This document shows positions 1 to 12,594 of a stretch of DNA of 64,000 bases, one piece after another (position 1 is the first letter of the stretch; the number at the start of each line of letters is the position of its first letter). The notes beneath the pieces were generated by a model that saw only the letters and a program-made list of their open reading frames with translations, had not been told where the DNA came from and made no database searches. Made by a program: the position numbers and the translations under genes. Source of the DNA: Breviolum minutum Mf 1.05b.01 (lineage: Eukaryota; Sar; Dinophyceae; Suessiales; Symbiodiniaceae); contig DF241652.1 of NCBI GenBank assembly GCA_000507305.1, forward strand, positions 1 to 64,000. Direction: 5' to 3'.

Positions 1-660
1 ATACTAATATATTTAATCCGTTAATATTTCTATTTATGATATCCTATAATTCTATATTTCTAATTTCATTTATTAATCTATATATTTTTATCATTTTCTT
101 TTTTTTATATTCATTTTTTATCTTTATCCTTTATAATCCTCATCCTCCATCATCCTTATCCTTTATCATCCTCATCCTTTATCATTTTTTCTTTTGCTAA
201 ATTCGTCCCTTTTCCTCATTGTGTTATATAATCCTAATCTTATTTTATTTTTATCCTTTAGATTTTTATTTTTTATTATCCTTATATTTTATCATCCTCA
301 AATTTATCATTATTCTCATTTTAATCTTCATTATCTTTATTATCAGCCTCATCGTTGGACAGGTAATTAAAACGGCAATTGAACCCGAGACGTGTTTGCT
401 GCCATTTCTCGAAAGCCTAGGTGCCGAACGAATTTGTCGGATTATTAAATAAAATTTTATGCTTAGAATAATTTCAAGAAAAATCTCACCAATATACAAC
501 AAAATTCTCAAACAATTAACCAAAAATAAATAATAAAAATCTCTAAAATATTTTATTAAACAAGAAAAAAATTATCTTCAAAATAAAATAAACCATTTCA
601 AAAAAATAAAAAATTCTAAAAATTATTCACACCATTTAATAATTATAACCTTATCCGCCG
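1..660. other. AT-rich low-complexity DNA
   Basis: Very AT-rich sequence dominated by T/A runs and irregular copies of a pyrimidine-rich motif resembling ATCCTTTATCATCCTC between about 120 and 320. No reading frame here looks coding: the open frames encode only F/I/L-rich low-complexity peptides. It resembles degenerate simple sequence in a gene-free segment downstream of the minus-strand SNF2 gene. Confidence 0.7.
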
Positions 661-689
661 ACCCTTCGCCCAAGCTCGAGGGGGAGGCG

Positions 690-1290
690 AGCGGGAAGGA
701 CAAAGCCAAAGCTAAAGAGAGTGGCAGTGAGTAGCCCAGTGTTTCTGCAGCCGAATCAGCACCTCATCAGTACCTCAAGCCAACCAAGGCCCATTAAGTC
801 CATCCAACCAAAGCCAAATGCTTCACTCGAAGGTTTCAGTACCTCATCAGTACCTCAATCCAACCAAGGCCCATTATAAGTCCAACCAAGGCCAAATGCT
901 TCACTCGATGGTTTGGCTGCGTGCCCGGGCCGTTATGTGTCGTTTGCAGATTATTAGGGCCAAGGCCAAAGTTTCTAGCCCCACCCATCCTTTGCTTTTA
1001 ACGGGTTTTTAAGGTACCCAAAGTGCCCAAATCTCCTTTGTTTTTAGCGGGTTCGAAGGTGCCCAAATGACACCGGCTCTGCAGACCAAATGGCCACCCA
1101 TTGGGCCTGAATCCTGCTGAGGTTCTGCTGTTTCGGATGCGTGCCCACGCCGGGCCGGCTACGCGCCGTTTGCGGATAAGGTCCAAAAGGCCAAAGCTTC
1201 CAGCCTCACCCATCCTTTGCTTGTAGCGGGTTCGAAGGTGCCCAAAGTGTCCAAATCCCTTTTGCTTTAGATTCCGTTGGAATCTAGGGT
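690..1290. repeat. GC-richer island of local duplications
   Basis: A GC-richer block flanked by AT-rich DNA. It contains a direct duplication at about 760-835 and 838-910 (shared words include CAGTACCTCATCAGTACCTC and CCAACCAAGGCCCATTA). A second family occurs at about 960-1040, 1040-1070 and 1195-1260 (shared words CACCCATCCTTTGCTT, AGCGGGTTCGAAGGTGCCCA). No protein is recognised. It looks like a local tandem or segmental duplication, or a fragment of a repeat family. AT-rich DNA resumes at 1300-1570. Confidence 0.6.
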
Positions 1291-2616
1291 CGGCGGCATG
1301 GGCGGTAACCCTTCTATTTATTTTTATACAATATTTATTTTTACATAATTTCTATTTTCAAATTTTTAAATATTTTTTTCATATTAATATCATTTTTATA
1401 AAATATATATTTTTTTTTTCAAAAAAAATAAATGAAATTAAGGATAAATTTCTTATTATAATAATTTTAGCGGCAATAGTGGTAATTAGTAATGGTAAAT
1501 AATATATATATGTATAGAATAAAATTATTTATTTTATTCATAATTAATATTTATTTTTAAGCATTATGTTTTTTGAGGAAAGATTTTGAAGAATCAATAC
1601 CCACCACCCCCCATTGGGGCATTGACTCAATGTATATTGCAAGGCACAGGCTTAATATCAATCCTTTGCAATATAAAGCGATACTGTACATTTCGAATTG
1701 GCCAGAAGTACCAACTATTCAAAGATATTCATGGCATGGCATGAACAAATTGGATTTTTCCTGAAGACAACGAAAAAATTGGCTCAACCAGTCAAAAAAC
1801 CTTTGGGACTATATCTGGCACAAACATGCATTCATGTGTTTGGAGTGAGCGCCACTCCAAATGATCTCCGCTTTCCGCGGCTGTTCAAGCCCTTCCAGGT
1901 CAACCAGTCAACCATCATTGAGCGGGCACGACTCGGTTTGTGGAGACCTCAAAGTACCATCCAAGGCAACACACGAGGAGCTGTTTACGAAATCAGTTTT
2001 ATAATGTTTTATTAGGGTACGGGTACTGGGGTCCAGGCACGTTCTCCTTCGCAGCAAACCGGTCTCCGCGCCACTTTCCCTGGATTACCTGGTCCTTCAC
2101 ATACTCCTCGTTTTTTAACCTCCAAGGGAAAATGAGGACAAGTAAGAAATCATGGCTGATGTCTTTGAAGAATTTGCTAACAGGATGCCAGGAAAAGTCT
2201 GCACGACTTCGCAAATCTAGTTGGAGCTAGAAGGCTCGGTGCTTGCGGGCAAGTAAGCACAACGTTGAAAGTCGACCTTCATTCTTTGATGTGATAGAAG
2301 TTGCAGAATTTTATGGGAACAAAACAAAACTATTCTGGAGCTCACCATTGTTTCAGTGTGAGTTGACCCCAACAGCGGGGCATATTTTGACTGAAACTTC
2401 GTCAGCGCAAACCATGACATCACCATGACTATGGTCCACCTGGCTGCCAGCTCCTTGGCCTGATCCACGGCCTCCGCGAAGCATCTATACGGTAATACGG
2501 GTCTATGAGTCCATAAGTATGAAAAGGATTCACAAGGTCCTTCTGACATGATTGATGCAATTTGATATAATTTGTCATTCTTGCCACTCTGATAATACGT
2601 GATGATACAGCCCTTG

Positions 2617-5600
2617 CACATGTTGAAAGAAACACTTCAGCCTCCTTCTCAGCAGCATCTGCGTGCTCAAGGAACATAAAGAGTCTCTGATAATCGGAGA
2701 ATCCCAAAACATCAGAGCTCTGCCAAAATGCCAAGGCTTGAGGATCATCAGTGCTTCCAACGTCTGCAGCAACCACCTCAAGCTGGAGAATTCATAAATT
2801 GTCTTCCCTGGCGCGTTTCCATCTTAGCCATGGACTCGTAGCAAGTCTTCGTGTTCCAAAGCTTCTGTTCCAATCTGTTCAGCCATGAGCGACTGTGTAG
2901 ATGTTGACCTGTCATGCATGCACAAAAACCAACCTTCCAACCCCATGGAGCAAAATTCGTGTCTTTGTTTTGTGAGAGGCTGAGAGATGGAAGCGTTGAA
3001 CAACAAGTTCTGTGGAGTTTTGGAGGAAAAAACTTAAAAAAAAAACAGGTTCTGGATATGAAGATTGCATGAATCGAGAGTTTCCATCCGTGAAATCAAA
3101 TTCTGGTGCACGCTGTTTTGGAGCAAAGGGTTAAAGAGTGAAAGAGTAACGTCCCAAAATTGGCATCCAACAGCTGACAAGATAGAGACTGTATGATGCC
3201 AAACAAGCATATAGTATCTGCTAGTGTTTCAGTAAGGCACGCAATATTAAGTCATCCATTAAAATAAAAACATATAGAAACGGTGGGCTGTTGTAGCACA
3301 ATACAAGTAGCATCATGAAAAAACATAGACATTTTTGAACTTCGGCGTTGGTTGCACCATTTAATTACAGTACTGGAGTGGCACTTGAAGTAGAAAGTGC
3401 TGATTTCATTCCAAGCTTTCTTCTTTTTCGTGGGTCCATCTCTCTCTCCCTCTTTCCCTCTTTCGGCAAAAGCTTGTCGGCAAAAAGACAGCAATCTCCA
3501 AGACTAAGGTTCGTGAGAACTCGCAATCAAATTACATGTAAGTCGCTTCTCCCTGCAAGTAAAGCAGCAATAAGTAATACATCTTCATCAGTCCTTCGAA
3601 TGACCCAATCTTAGTGCCAACATCTAATCGGCTTTCGCGGCTGTATTTCCAAACATACGCCGGGAGTACTGGTTGGGCTGCTCGAACAGTGACTTCAACC
3701 TCAAGCCGGTGAACTTTTTACATGGCAAGGTCGAACGCTCTGCAAGTGAAGCAAGCAATCCAACTGGTCCAGTTTGGTTAAAAAAAAACATGCCCTTGAA
3801 CTCATTGGTCTGAGGATCCCAACTGCTTGTGGGTAAAAAAACGTACTTGTTGCTCATGCTCCATAAAGGTTTTTGAAAGGCCACCTTTGAAGATTTGGAG
3901 CCGGAACATCTTGTCTTCAATTGCACCAGAGCCAATGAGGCGGTACACAACCACCTGGTCCACAATGGAAGGTCCCAGGCACCCGATGGCCGTCACTCCT
4001 ACTGTCAACTATTGTCTCAACTCACAACACATAGAGGGATCAATCATGGGCCCATGGGCCATCCAGCCTCCTGCTTCTGTCCTATGCGATGAACTCTATC
4101 AATTGCTTGAGCATCTGCTGATGGATTCCAAGCTGGGTCCACCAATATCACTCGGTTGGCGCCGGTGACGGTGAGTCCAGTGCCACCAACCTGCATGCTT
4201 AAACCTGGGTGAAGCTGACAAATCCATATAGGCCAAGTTCAGCGAAAGGGCAGTTGCAATGCTAGCGGCTTCACAAGCCCCCAACACAAAGCGAAATATC
4301 TGGAATCTTCTTGCTGAAACTTCTGCAATTTCAAGTCTCGATCCTGTGGCGGCAGAGGAGCGACATTGTAAGCGAGCAAGCTGATGCTTATTACAAGGTC
4401 ACGGAGTAACAACGGAGCAGCAACCACAAGTATGCTGCGTGTTTTCACGTTTTCTTGTTTTTGTGTAGTTGCGCAGTTTGGCTAAACAAGATATGAATGG
4501 ATTGTTATTTATCACAAACCAACCGATCGTCGGCGTCTTGATGCAAATCAGTGTGACTTTGGAAAATTCCTAACTTCAGCAGCACGCCTTTGCGTCAATG
4601 CTGCCATCAATGCGCAAGAACTTCAGCCCCAACACTCTGAGCACACAGCCCTGGCCGGTGAGAAGCTTCTCAACACACGATGGTAGTCGACGAAGAATGA
4701 TGTGAATGTATACACGGCACTTGCAATAGAAGATGTTTGCAAAGCAAGATGGTCATCCAGTCATCGCCTGGATAAGATCGAGCATCCTCACGCTTTGGGA
4801 GAAAATCAGGCAGCGATGACCTGTGAAGGTTTGGAACTGCCAATTTGCGACGGAGATGGCATGCAGGGCAGGCATTGAAGACATTGTACATCATGGTACC
4901 ATGTAAGGACCAGGTACCTCTTTTCTGGAGTTGGGGCAGCAAAACGGAGAGGACCCTGAGTTTGGTAGACAAGAGCGCAGCTCCCTGCGCAGAATTCGGC
5001 CTCGACGCCAAAATCCGCAAGCACTAAAATACAGTCGAGTCCATCTGGGACACCTGTCAGTCTCCAAACTTGAGGTTCAGGCAAAAGAGCCCGAAGGCGG
5101 GGCAAAAGCTCGTGACACTCAGGTGCCTGCAGCTATACTCTTCGTTGGGTTTCCCTTCTTCATGACACTTCATGACATAGATCATGAGAATTCAGCATCT
5201 TTACATCACACCATATTCCAGTACATGATCCATATTCTCTGAACCTCTGATATCAATCCATGGACATTTTGGGGCCTTTGGCTAAAAAGGCCTTACCTTT
5301 TAACCCATCCCCATCCCTTACAGTGCCTCCTGTGTGTCGGTCACTTCTCGTTGTTCCGGTGCAGCTTCCGGGACCGGACTTCGACCTGCCAGGATTTGGG
5401 CCTCGGTGAGGTCATGCCCCATCCAGGCCGGGGAAGGCAACCCCGGGACCCATCTGGAAATTCATGAATCAAATTGTATCAAATTTGGTATCCCTTTTTT
5501 GCATAATCTAGCAACAAACATCACTTTAAGTGTCCCGTGCATTATGCTGGCTTCTGCCATCTGACTTCAATGCCTTTGAGCGAGAGATTCTCAATCGATT

Positions 5601-6826
5601 CTGCCTTTCTATGTTTCTGGCTCGCCATTGGTTGTACTCTTCCTGCGGCCTCAGTTGGAGCAAAAGCAAGCGAGTCCAAACGAAAACTGAGAAGGAAAAC
5701 TTGGCCCTGCACAAGCACAGAAGCGGATTACCACACCTTATCCCGAACACTTGGCATCCGCATGCGAGTACTGTAGATTACGAGTAGGACTCGGATAGAG
5801 GTAGCATGTTCCATTTTTTTAAAAAAGGTGGTTGCTCCAAGGGGCAATTTCTTGAGCATGGCAATTGCAAAGAGGGCCTCATTGACACAACAAGCATACG
5901 ATCATACGTGAAGGTACTGAATGTAGACTGTACTCTTGTGGGAAGTCTCCGCCATGTCTCAAGTCTTGCATTTGTGGCGCCTGCCTCCATGCCACATTTG
6001 GTACCCCCCCGAGCTTTGCACCTGAGAGTATTCAATCAGAGCACAGCAAGAGGTAAGACATTTCATGATTTTTCATGTTTCAAAATCAACAAGCTGCATA
6101 CCGAACATTGGCAAAATAGACTTCATAGACAACATATATCAGCACCTCCTTGGTTTCAAGTCTGAGGATCTCACACGAGCTCGCTTGTGAGAAACAAATT
6201 GTACAATTCCAACTGAGCGGGAGTTAGATTCAGCCACCTGCAGCATCTCACTCCACCATGCAGTCTGCTCTGTATCTCCCTTTAAAGACTTAAAATGCAT
6301 GAATCCATGGTCTAAACATCATTCGAAAACCTTGGGATCCGGACAGGATCACATCGGTCTTGGGTGGCAGTTCGCTGGGAGTTGCTGACTCTGTTGAAGC
6401 ATTGGAGCTTGCCTCAGTTCTGGGATCTCAACAAGACCGGAGGCTGTTTCTACTCGTGGTCTCCATTGCTCCAGGCTACGACTTCACACTTCAAGCGCCG
6501 CAGGAAATGTGGAGCTGTGAGTCTTTTCAGCTCGCGGGCCTTTGTAGACAACACTCTGCAAATGGGATTCAACAATCTAAACAAAAATGCAGGTCTGGGA
6601 AACTAAATACATAGTTTACATATTGTGTAAATCCATCTAAACCAATGGATTCAAGACCCGTGAGACTAGAAAGCTTAGTGTTAATGCCGCGTACTTCCAA
6701 GGCTCGTGCCAAGTGATCTTTGAGCTCAACTGCAAAGCGGGTCGCATTTCTCTTTGAACCTGGGGACTTGCTTCCTCACTGTACAGTCACGTACATGCGA
6801 GAGACCGTGCTCCGAAACAATGAACA

Positions 6827-6894
<68 letters not shown>

Positions 6895-6913
6895 GCGATG
6901 ACGATGACGATGA

Positions 6914-6953
<40 letters not shown>

Positions 6954-9900
6954 GTGATGAGGATGATGATGATGATTGTGATGAGGATGATGATGAGGAG
7001 GAGGATGATCATGTGGATGATGATCATGTGGATGATGATCATGTGGATGATGATCATGTGGATGATGATCATGTGGATGATGTGGAGAAAACTGAGATGC
7101 CTGCCCTTGGCGATCTGCTCCGAGAAATTCCTGACCATATTCATCAAGGAGGAAGCGCTATCGTTTGAAGCGTTTCAGCAATCCAGCCTCTCGAAAGTAG
7201 GATGATTGCCAAGGAGACCAGGTTGGGCCTGGTTTAGGTGTTGATAGGTGTTGGCTTATGAGAATGCGGGGATATGCGGGGATGCTTTCTTTCCTCGAAC
7301 ATGTGAAATTGATTGAGATCGTTCCTGCCAAGCTGGGATCAAAACGAAATCCATCAATGCCCATAGATCACTGAGCTTGTTTTGAAGTGGCGTCCTTGCA
7401 TGTCACCCATGCAGCCCCGAGCAAGCTTTCAAAATGTAAACGGAATTTGTCTGATGCCACTTGAGCCCGCAGCCCAGTCAAGAGTATCCGAGAGCGCGCT
7501 TTGATGCGGCGCAATGAGCGTCCAGATTGACACGAGGGGTTCTTGATTTGATGCCCTTCATCTACAATCAGCACATCCCACGGCCTGCATGAATAAAAGA
7601 TGCAGGCCGAATCCCTCACCCACTTCAATGTGAAACCTTGATTGATGTAAACAACATCGTGCTTTGTCAGAATTCAGGCTTAGGCTTTTGTTCATCAGGC
7701 TGTTCGGCTGGCTCTGGCCTTACTTCAAAACATCTGGTGGTTGATCTGGCAAGCAATGGTGAGTTGCTTCACCTGGATAAAACGTATATATATATATATA
7801 TATACAGAAAATACTTTTGCTATGGAAATTTGGTTTAAAGTTTGGGATCCCTTTCCCTTGTTTGAGGGACAATGTCCGGGTCTCACATCAATGTTTCCGG
7901 TGTGGTTCCCCGCATGTAGGACGTGTTGACTAGGCAGGTGGCAAGCATTTCGGACTGCCCACAAGTGCCAACAGCCGTGGTGGGTTGCAACAACAGGTCA
8001 GGTTTTTTGGACCAGCCTTGAGAAGGGGAAGACGGCAAGACGAAATGACTGCGACTTGGATCATGACATTGCTAGTGTCGACTGACTACACGTCTGTGGA
8101 TTTGGGATTCCAATTACGTGCTTCGCTGCTTCCTTTCAAGAACATCCCACGGTCAATGGTCGGGTTCCGCGATGCACTGCATTTGGACGTTCCAAATTTT
8201 CGGCTGGCCGCCAATCCTTCATGCCCTGATGTATTTTCAGCTTCCCTGAAACCTTTACCTGACCCTTTTGATTCAAGTTTACCAAGCAAAACGCCAGCAA
8301 TAAGCACAAGACCCTGCAGCTTCTTCGCTGGGGCTATCATCGTCGCGACAGCCACGCCTTCAACCAAACAAAAACAAAGACATTGGCAGGGGACCCTACA
8401 GCTTTCACCCTCATGGCCTCATACCTGTTGGTGTGCATTATTTTGGATCTGCAGTACTTTGATATTTGGGTCTTGGTCTTATTGTTCCCTATGTTCTTCG
8501 ATGTGGTTTCTTTTGTTCGTTGCCTTGTGCCCCTCTTGCGCTTTCGGGATTGTACTCCACTTGCTTCTGCCAAACCTGCTGTGCCTCTGGTGCACCAGGT
8601 TGACATTCCAGAACGCCGAAAATACTTTGCAAATGATCCGAGCGCTGCACAAATTTGATGGATACAAGTTCGCACCAAATCCTCAAAGATGTGAACAGAA
8701 CACGTATTCGAAAGGACAGTGAATATAAGAGCTCGCTTGGTTCCAAGTTTGGCACATATGAGATCAGCAAAACTCCACCTTGCGCTGCCTGGGGCGGTGT
8801 TATCCATGACAGAAGCTGCAGAGAATATGGAGCAAATGCCAAGGGGGTCACAGCATTACAACGTGCAGCATTCTCCAAAGAAACATAAGCATGCATATCA
8901 TATCATATCATTATCTGCTTCCCGAGCGATCTCAACAGAAAGTTTCCTGGCTCCGTTTCTGCATCTCTCACCAAGGCCAACACCACTCCTCGTAGTGCAG
9001 CTTTTCTCTCATGTTGAGCACCATGCATTACATGAACAGCGAGGCCTGTGTTGTGAGCCTCAGGTGCCCGAAACATCCCCAACTGGAAACTCCGAAAACA
9101 TCAGCAACAAAAGGGCCGAGGAACCCATGTATCCAGCTCCCTGCGCCACTGCTCTAGCAAGGTCACAGGTACCACAATTAAAAAACGAGCTCCTGTCAGT
9201 GAACAGCTTGACTTAAATGAGTAGTGTAGTGTTCCGACCCCGAGAAACCCCTGAAACATTCCACTGACTATACTGGTTGATTAATGTTGATTAATTGGGA
9301 CCCCCATTCATGTGGCTTTTTATACTCCTTCCAATTTGCCTGTGTATTGAAAGAGATGATTCCGGTGGGTGAGAAATCCCCACCCACATATCCTCACCCA
9401 ATGAAATGTACTCATATCAGACCGGGATCGGATTTGTATGTGCCATGTGCAACACAGGCTATCGTTTTGGGTGTATAGATAGACAAGATGAAAGGAAACG
9501 AGAAGATCGGGCAGGGACAAGCTGGGGCAAGATAGTTCAGATAGGAGAAGAAAAGGTGAAAGAAAAGACATAATAAGATACTGTGAGGAAAAAAGATATT
9601 AATTAGATGCGAGAAGGTAAAACAAAATAAGATGACGCAAGGCAAAGCTAAGATATCAAAGGTAAGAAAATTCACATGCAGAAACATAGTACTATGGATA
9701 GGATAGGACCGGATGGAGTAGGCTACTACTCAGCGTGGGAGGGGGACAAATAAGATAAGAAAAAACGGGAGGATCTACAGTAAGACAAGATAAAATAGAT
9801 CAGACAATCAGATAAGGTACTAATTGGATCACGTTAGGTAGAACTAAGAAAAGATACGCACTGTATGGATGGGTATAATGTAGAGAGAGATAGATGACCC

Positions 9901-11487
9901 TTGAAAGATACCGGTTGCGGGACACACTGTACCTCGAAAAAAATGCTGCAAAGACTGTGTCGCCAAAGAAGGCGTTGTGCCTTTAATAAACAAACAATAA
10001 TTAAGAAAGATTTATAATATTTATACAACAAATCGCCAGCATTTCGGGGACTAATCAAATGGACCACGAAAGGAGCTCTCCTTGGTTTGATAGCTTCAGG
10101 CAGGCCAGAAAGGCGGCAGTTTGTACCGTCTTACCCAAACCCATTTCATCCGCCAGAATTCCACCAAAACCTCGGTGATTTGGAGAACCGCCTGGATTGA
10201 ATTCAGTGCGCTTAGAATTGGAATATATTTGCACATATGTACAAATATGAGTATACCAGAGAGTGCCGGCTGCCTGCATTTGCATGGAATTTGCAAGTAG
10301 GGTTGAAAGCAATGTAGATGCAGCTCGAAGTATGAAGATATATGTTGTGCTATGCAGTGTATGCACGTATCTGATGCCTGTTGAAGCAAATTTATTTGTA
10401 ATACCTTCCACTAGCTCTTGCGTCTCGTCCACATCAACAAGCGTGTGCACCGCAACACTGCACATCTCGGTATGAATGCAAGTGATCGGAGCTTGGGAAT
10501 GGACCTTTTTGGTAGAGGTTCCACATCCATACTGCCCCTTGGCGTTGGTACTTGTAGAGCCTGTCGTACACCAGCCGAGGAAGCTTCATGTTCGCGCCAG
10601 AGCAAGATAGTGAGCATACCTGGACATCTGCAACTTCAAAACAGAGTGCCATTCAAACGACAGGACCAAAAAACTCAAAACCACCTGGTTACAAAAACCA
10701 GCCAAGCACCAAATGCTAGAAGTCAAGCGACCTCCTCGGACACTTCCCACGCGCTAGTCGCCTCTGGTGGTAGCATACCGGTCCACTGTTCAGCCTGAGC
10801 GATTTGAGCAACAAATGTGTCATGACATTATCATGATATATCAATTTATGCTATCTATCATATCAAAATAGATGCATCCAATACCCATCGACAATCAACT
10901 GTTGCCTACTTCGTAGGTGATGAGAAATCATGGTATTCAAATGCTGCTCCTGTGGTGTTCCTTCACCCGATGAAACAATACTCAGAGGCGCCGACATTGG
11001 AGTCTGCTGCTACAATCTGATGAGCCTCTGGAACTTCTGGAGCTTCTGGAGCTTCCTGTGTCTCACCCAGATCCTCTTCAGCTTCAGCTTCTTCATCTTC
11101 TTTATCTGCTTCAGCTGCTTCATCTTCTTCGGCTGCTTCAGCTTCTTGTGCATCCTGCGATTGTGCTTCCTGCGTTTCTTGCGTTTCTTGTGTTTCTTCC
11201 TGTGTCTTCAATTCCTCATCTCTTGCATTTTTTGCCTCGTGCTCGAGTTGAACATGTTTGTCAAATGTCAAAACATCCGACCGAGAAAGGCGTGACATGG
11301 GTTTCGGCATGCAGTGAATGCAAGGCTGACCATGTATAATTGTGCGATCGGACACAGCATAGGTTGGCGCCTCCGAGTCCGTCATAGCTTCACCTACATC
11401 TTCCTCTTCCTCTTCCTCTTCCTCAGAATCTTTCATTTCTGCGATCTCTGACTTCTCTGCCTCGACTTTTTCGTTGTCGACTTCCAT
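2617..11487 (-). CDS. SNF2-family ATPase, ERCC6/ERCC6L-like
   Basis: Multi-exon DNA-dependent ATPase, probably a nuclear chromatin translocase. Order of motifs: acidic N-terminus with a CIHC...H-x4-H finger-like stretch (10963-11487); exon 10794-10732; Q-like motif LYKYQRQGAVWMWNLYQK (10619-10505); Walker A ADEMGLGKT (from 10170); VVPVTLLEQWRRELDTW (from 9192); HGAQHERKAALRGV (about 9045-8970); DEGH box VLIVDEGHQIKNP (7584-7474); TGTPLQNKLSDLWALMDF (from 7394); HFLRRLK (about 6490); AMLKKL (about 5850); STKLRVLSVLLPQLQKRG (4984-4918); HRCLIFSQSVRMLDLIQ (from 4820); FLRIDGSIDAK (4636-4588); VGGTGLTVTGANRVILVDP and AIDRVHRIGQKQ (about 4199-4071); VVVYRLIGSGAIEDKMF (from 3954). A C-terminal exon near 2760-2617 has LGFSDYQRLF, resembling the region after the ERCC6L helicase core. 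DEGH rather than DEAH is typical of the CSB/ERCC6L clade. Both ends, some exons and the exact subfamily are unresolved. Confidence 0.9.
6826..7085 (+). repeat. ATG/GAT microsatellite with a 15-bp tandem repeat
   Basis: About 130 bp of (GAT)n, with interruptions, is followed by five near-perfect copies of a 15-bp unit (GATGATCATGTGGAT) at about 7009-7083. The block lies in the SNF2 gene, between exons carrying RNFSEQIAKGR and HFLRRLK, so it is most likely intronic. The histidine- or methionine-rich open frames across it are artefacts of the repeat. Confidence 0.9.
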
Positions 11488-11699
11488 GGGGCTGTCAGAA
11501 ATCCTGGGTCAAAAACATCTTGCACAAATCTTGAAATGCTCCACGTTGAAATATGTAGTGCTAAATCTGGAATTTGTCCAAGCTTCTCTGCTTCACTGTC
11601 TGGCTGACTTTTTTCAGTTTCTTCTGGAGCATCAACCTGGCAGTTCTTGGTGACAATACAGGGTTTCACCAAAGTCCTACTTAAGGGTCCCACTGGACC

Positions 11700-12590
11700 T
11701 GATTACAAGATGTTGCAAGAGTTGACATTCACATCCGGTATCAGCCTGAAGGACATCTACATCATGGCCAGGATCATAGTTGTCTCGATACCCACTGGTC
11801 AGGGCCCCAGGCCTTTGTGAGATGCGCCCGTGGCAAAAAATTGAGCCAGCGTAGGCCCCAAACAGGTGAAAGTCAAGGCATGAAGAGCGTATGAAAAAGA
11901 GAGAGAGAGTGAGAGATGAAGAAATCATAAGCACAGACACAGCTGAAGCACTCGTCCAGCCAGGGCATCAAGCCAAGCAAAGATTACGGGTGAGCCACAA
12001 TTAAAGAGGGATCTTCAACGGCACTTGGCAGAACCATGGCCAAGACATCTTACACTGAAAACATGTGGGAGACAAATGTAAAGGAAGAGAAGGGCTAGTG
12101 ACTAAGGACACATCGCAAGATCTTTTGGCCAAGGCATCTCTGTGGGAGAGAAATGTACCGAAATCATCTGGGAGACAAACTTAAAGACTTGGAAAGCAAT
12201 CAAATGTAGGAGACAAATCTAAAGACCTGAAAGCACATGCATGCCAAAATCATCTGGCCAAGGAATCCATCAAAGCGAGCCAGCCATTCTTTCTCTGCAC
12301 TATGCTTCCGGCTGCGTAGGTGGCAGCGTCTCGTTGTCACAACCATCCTATTCGGCCGGCAGCCAAAGCTTATATCCAGTGACACCAATGCTGCATATAT
12401 TATTTTTCTGCATGTTCTGCAAACCCACAATGATGGAGCTATGTATGTGATTGAACACTCTCAAATATCATGAATCCTGACTTTGTTACTTTGTGCACGT
12501 TGCTGCATGCTTCTTATTTGCATTCCGAGTCCTCACTCTCACTCTCGTCTCCAGGTCGCTGAAGAATCTGCACTCCAACAGCACCTTTCA
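11700..12590. other. Spacer with no recognised gene
   Basis: Between the SNF2 gene and the next coding stretch. A short minus-strand frame near 12200-12430 (SRKHSAEKEWLARFDGFLGQ) could be an exon of the unrecognised 12.6-14.6 kb gene, but no domain supports it. Upstream of the acidic SNF2 N-terminus, another minus frame (11560-11693, EETEKSQPDSEAEKLGQ) may be a further N-terminal SNF2 exon. No promoter element is identifiable. Confidence 0.4.
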
Positions 12591-12594
12591 AAGG

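Noticed and set aside
6776..7147. Histidine- and isoleucine-rich 123-codon minus ORF and its methionine-rich plus counterpart
   Set aside because: They span the (GAT)n array. Only the first residues (RNFSEQIAKGR) are likely real, as part of an SNF2 exon.
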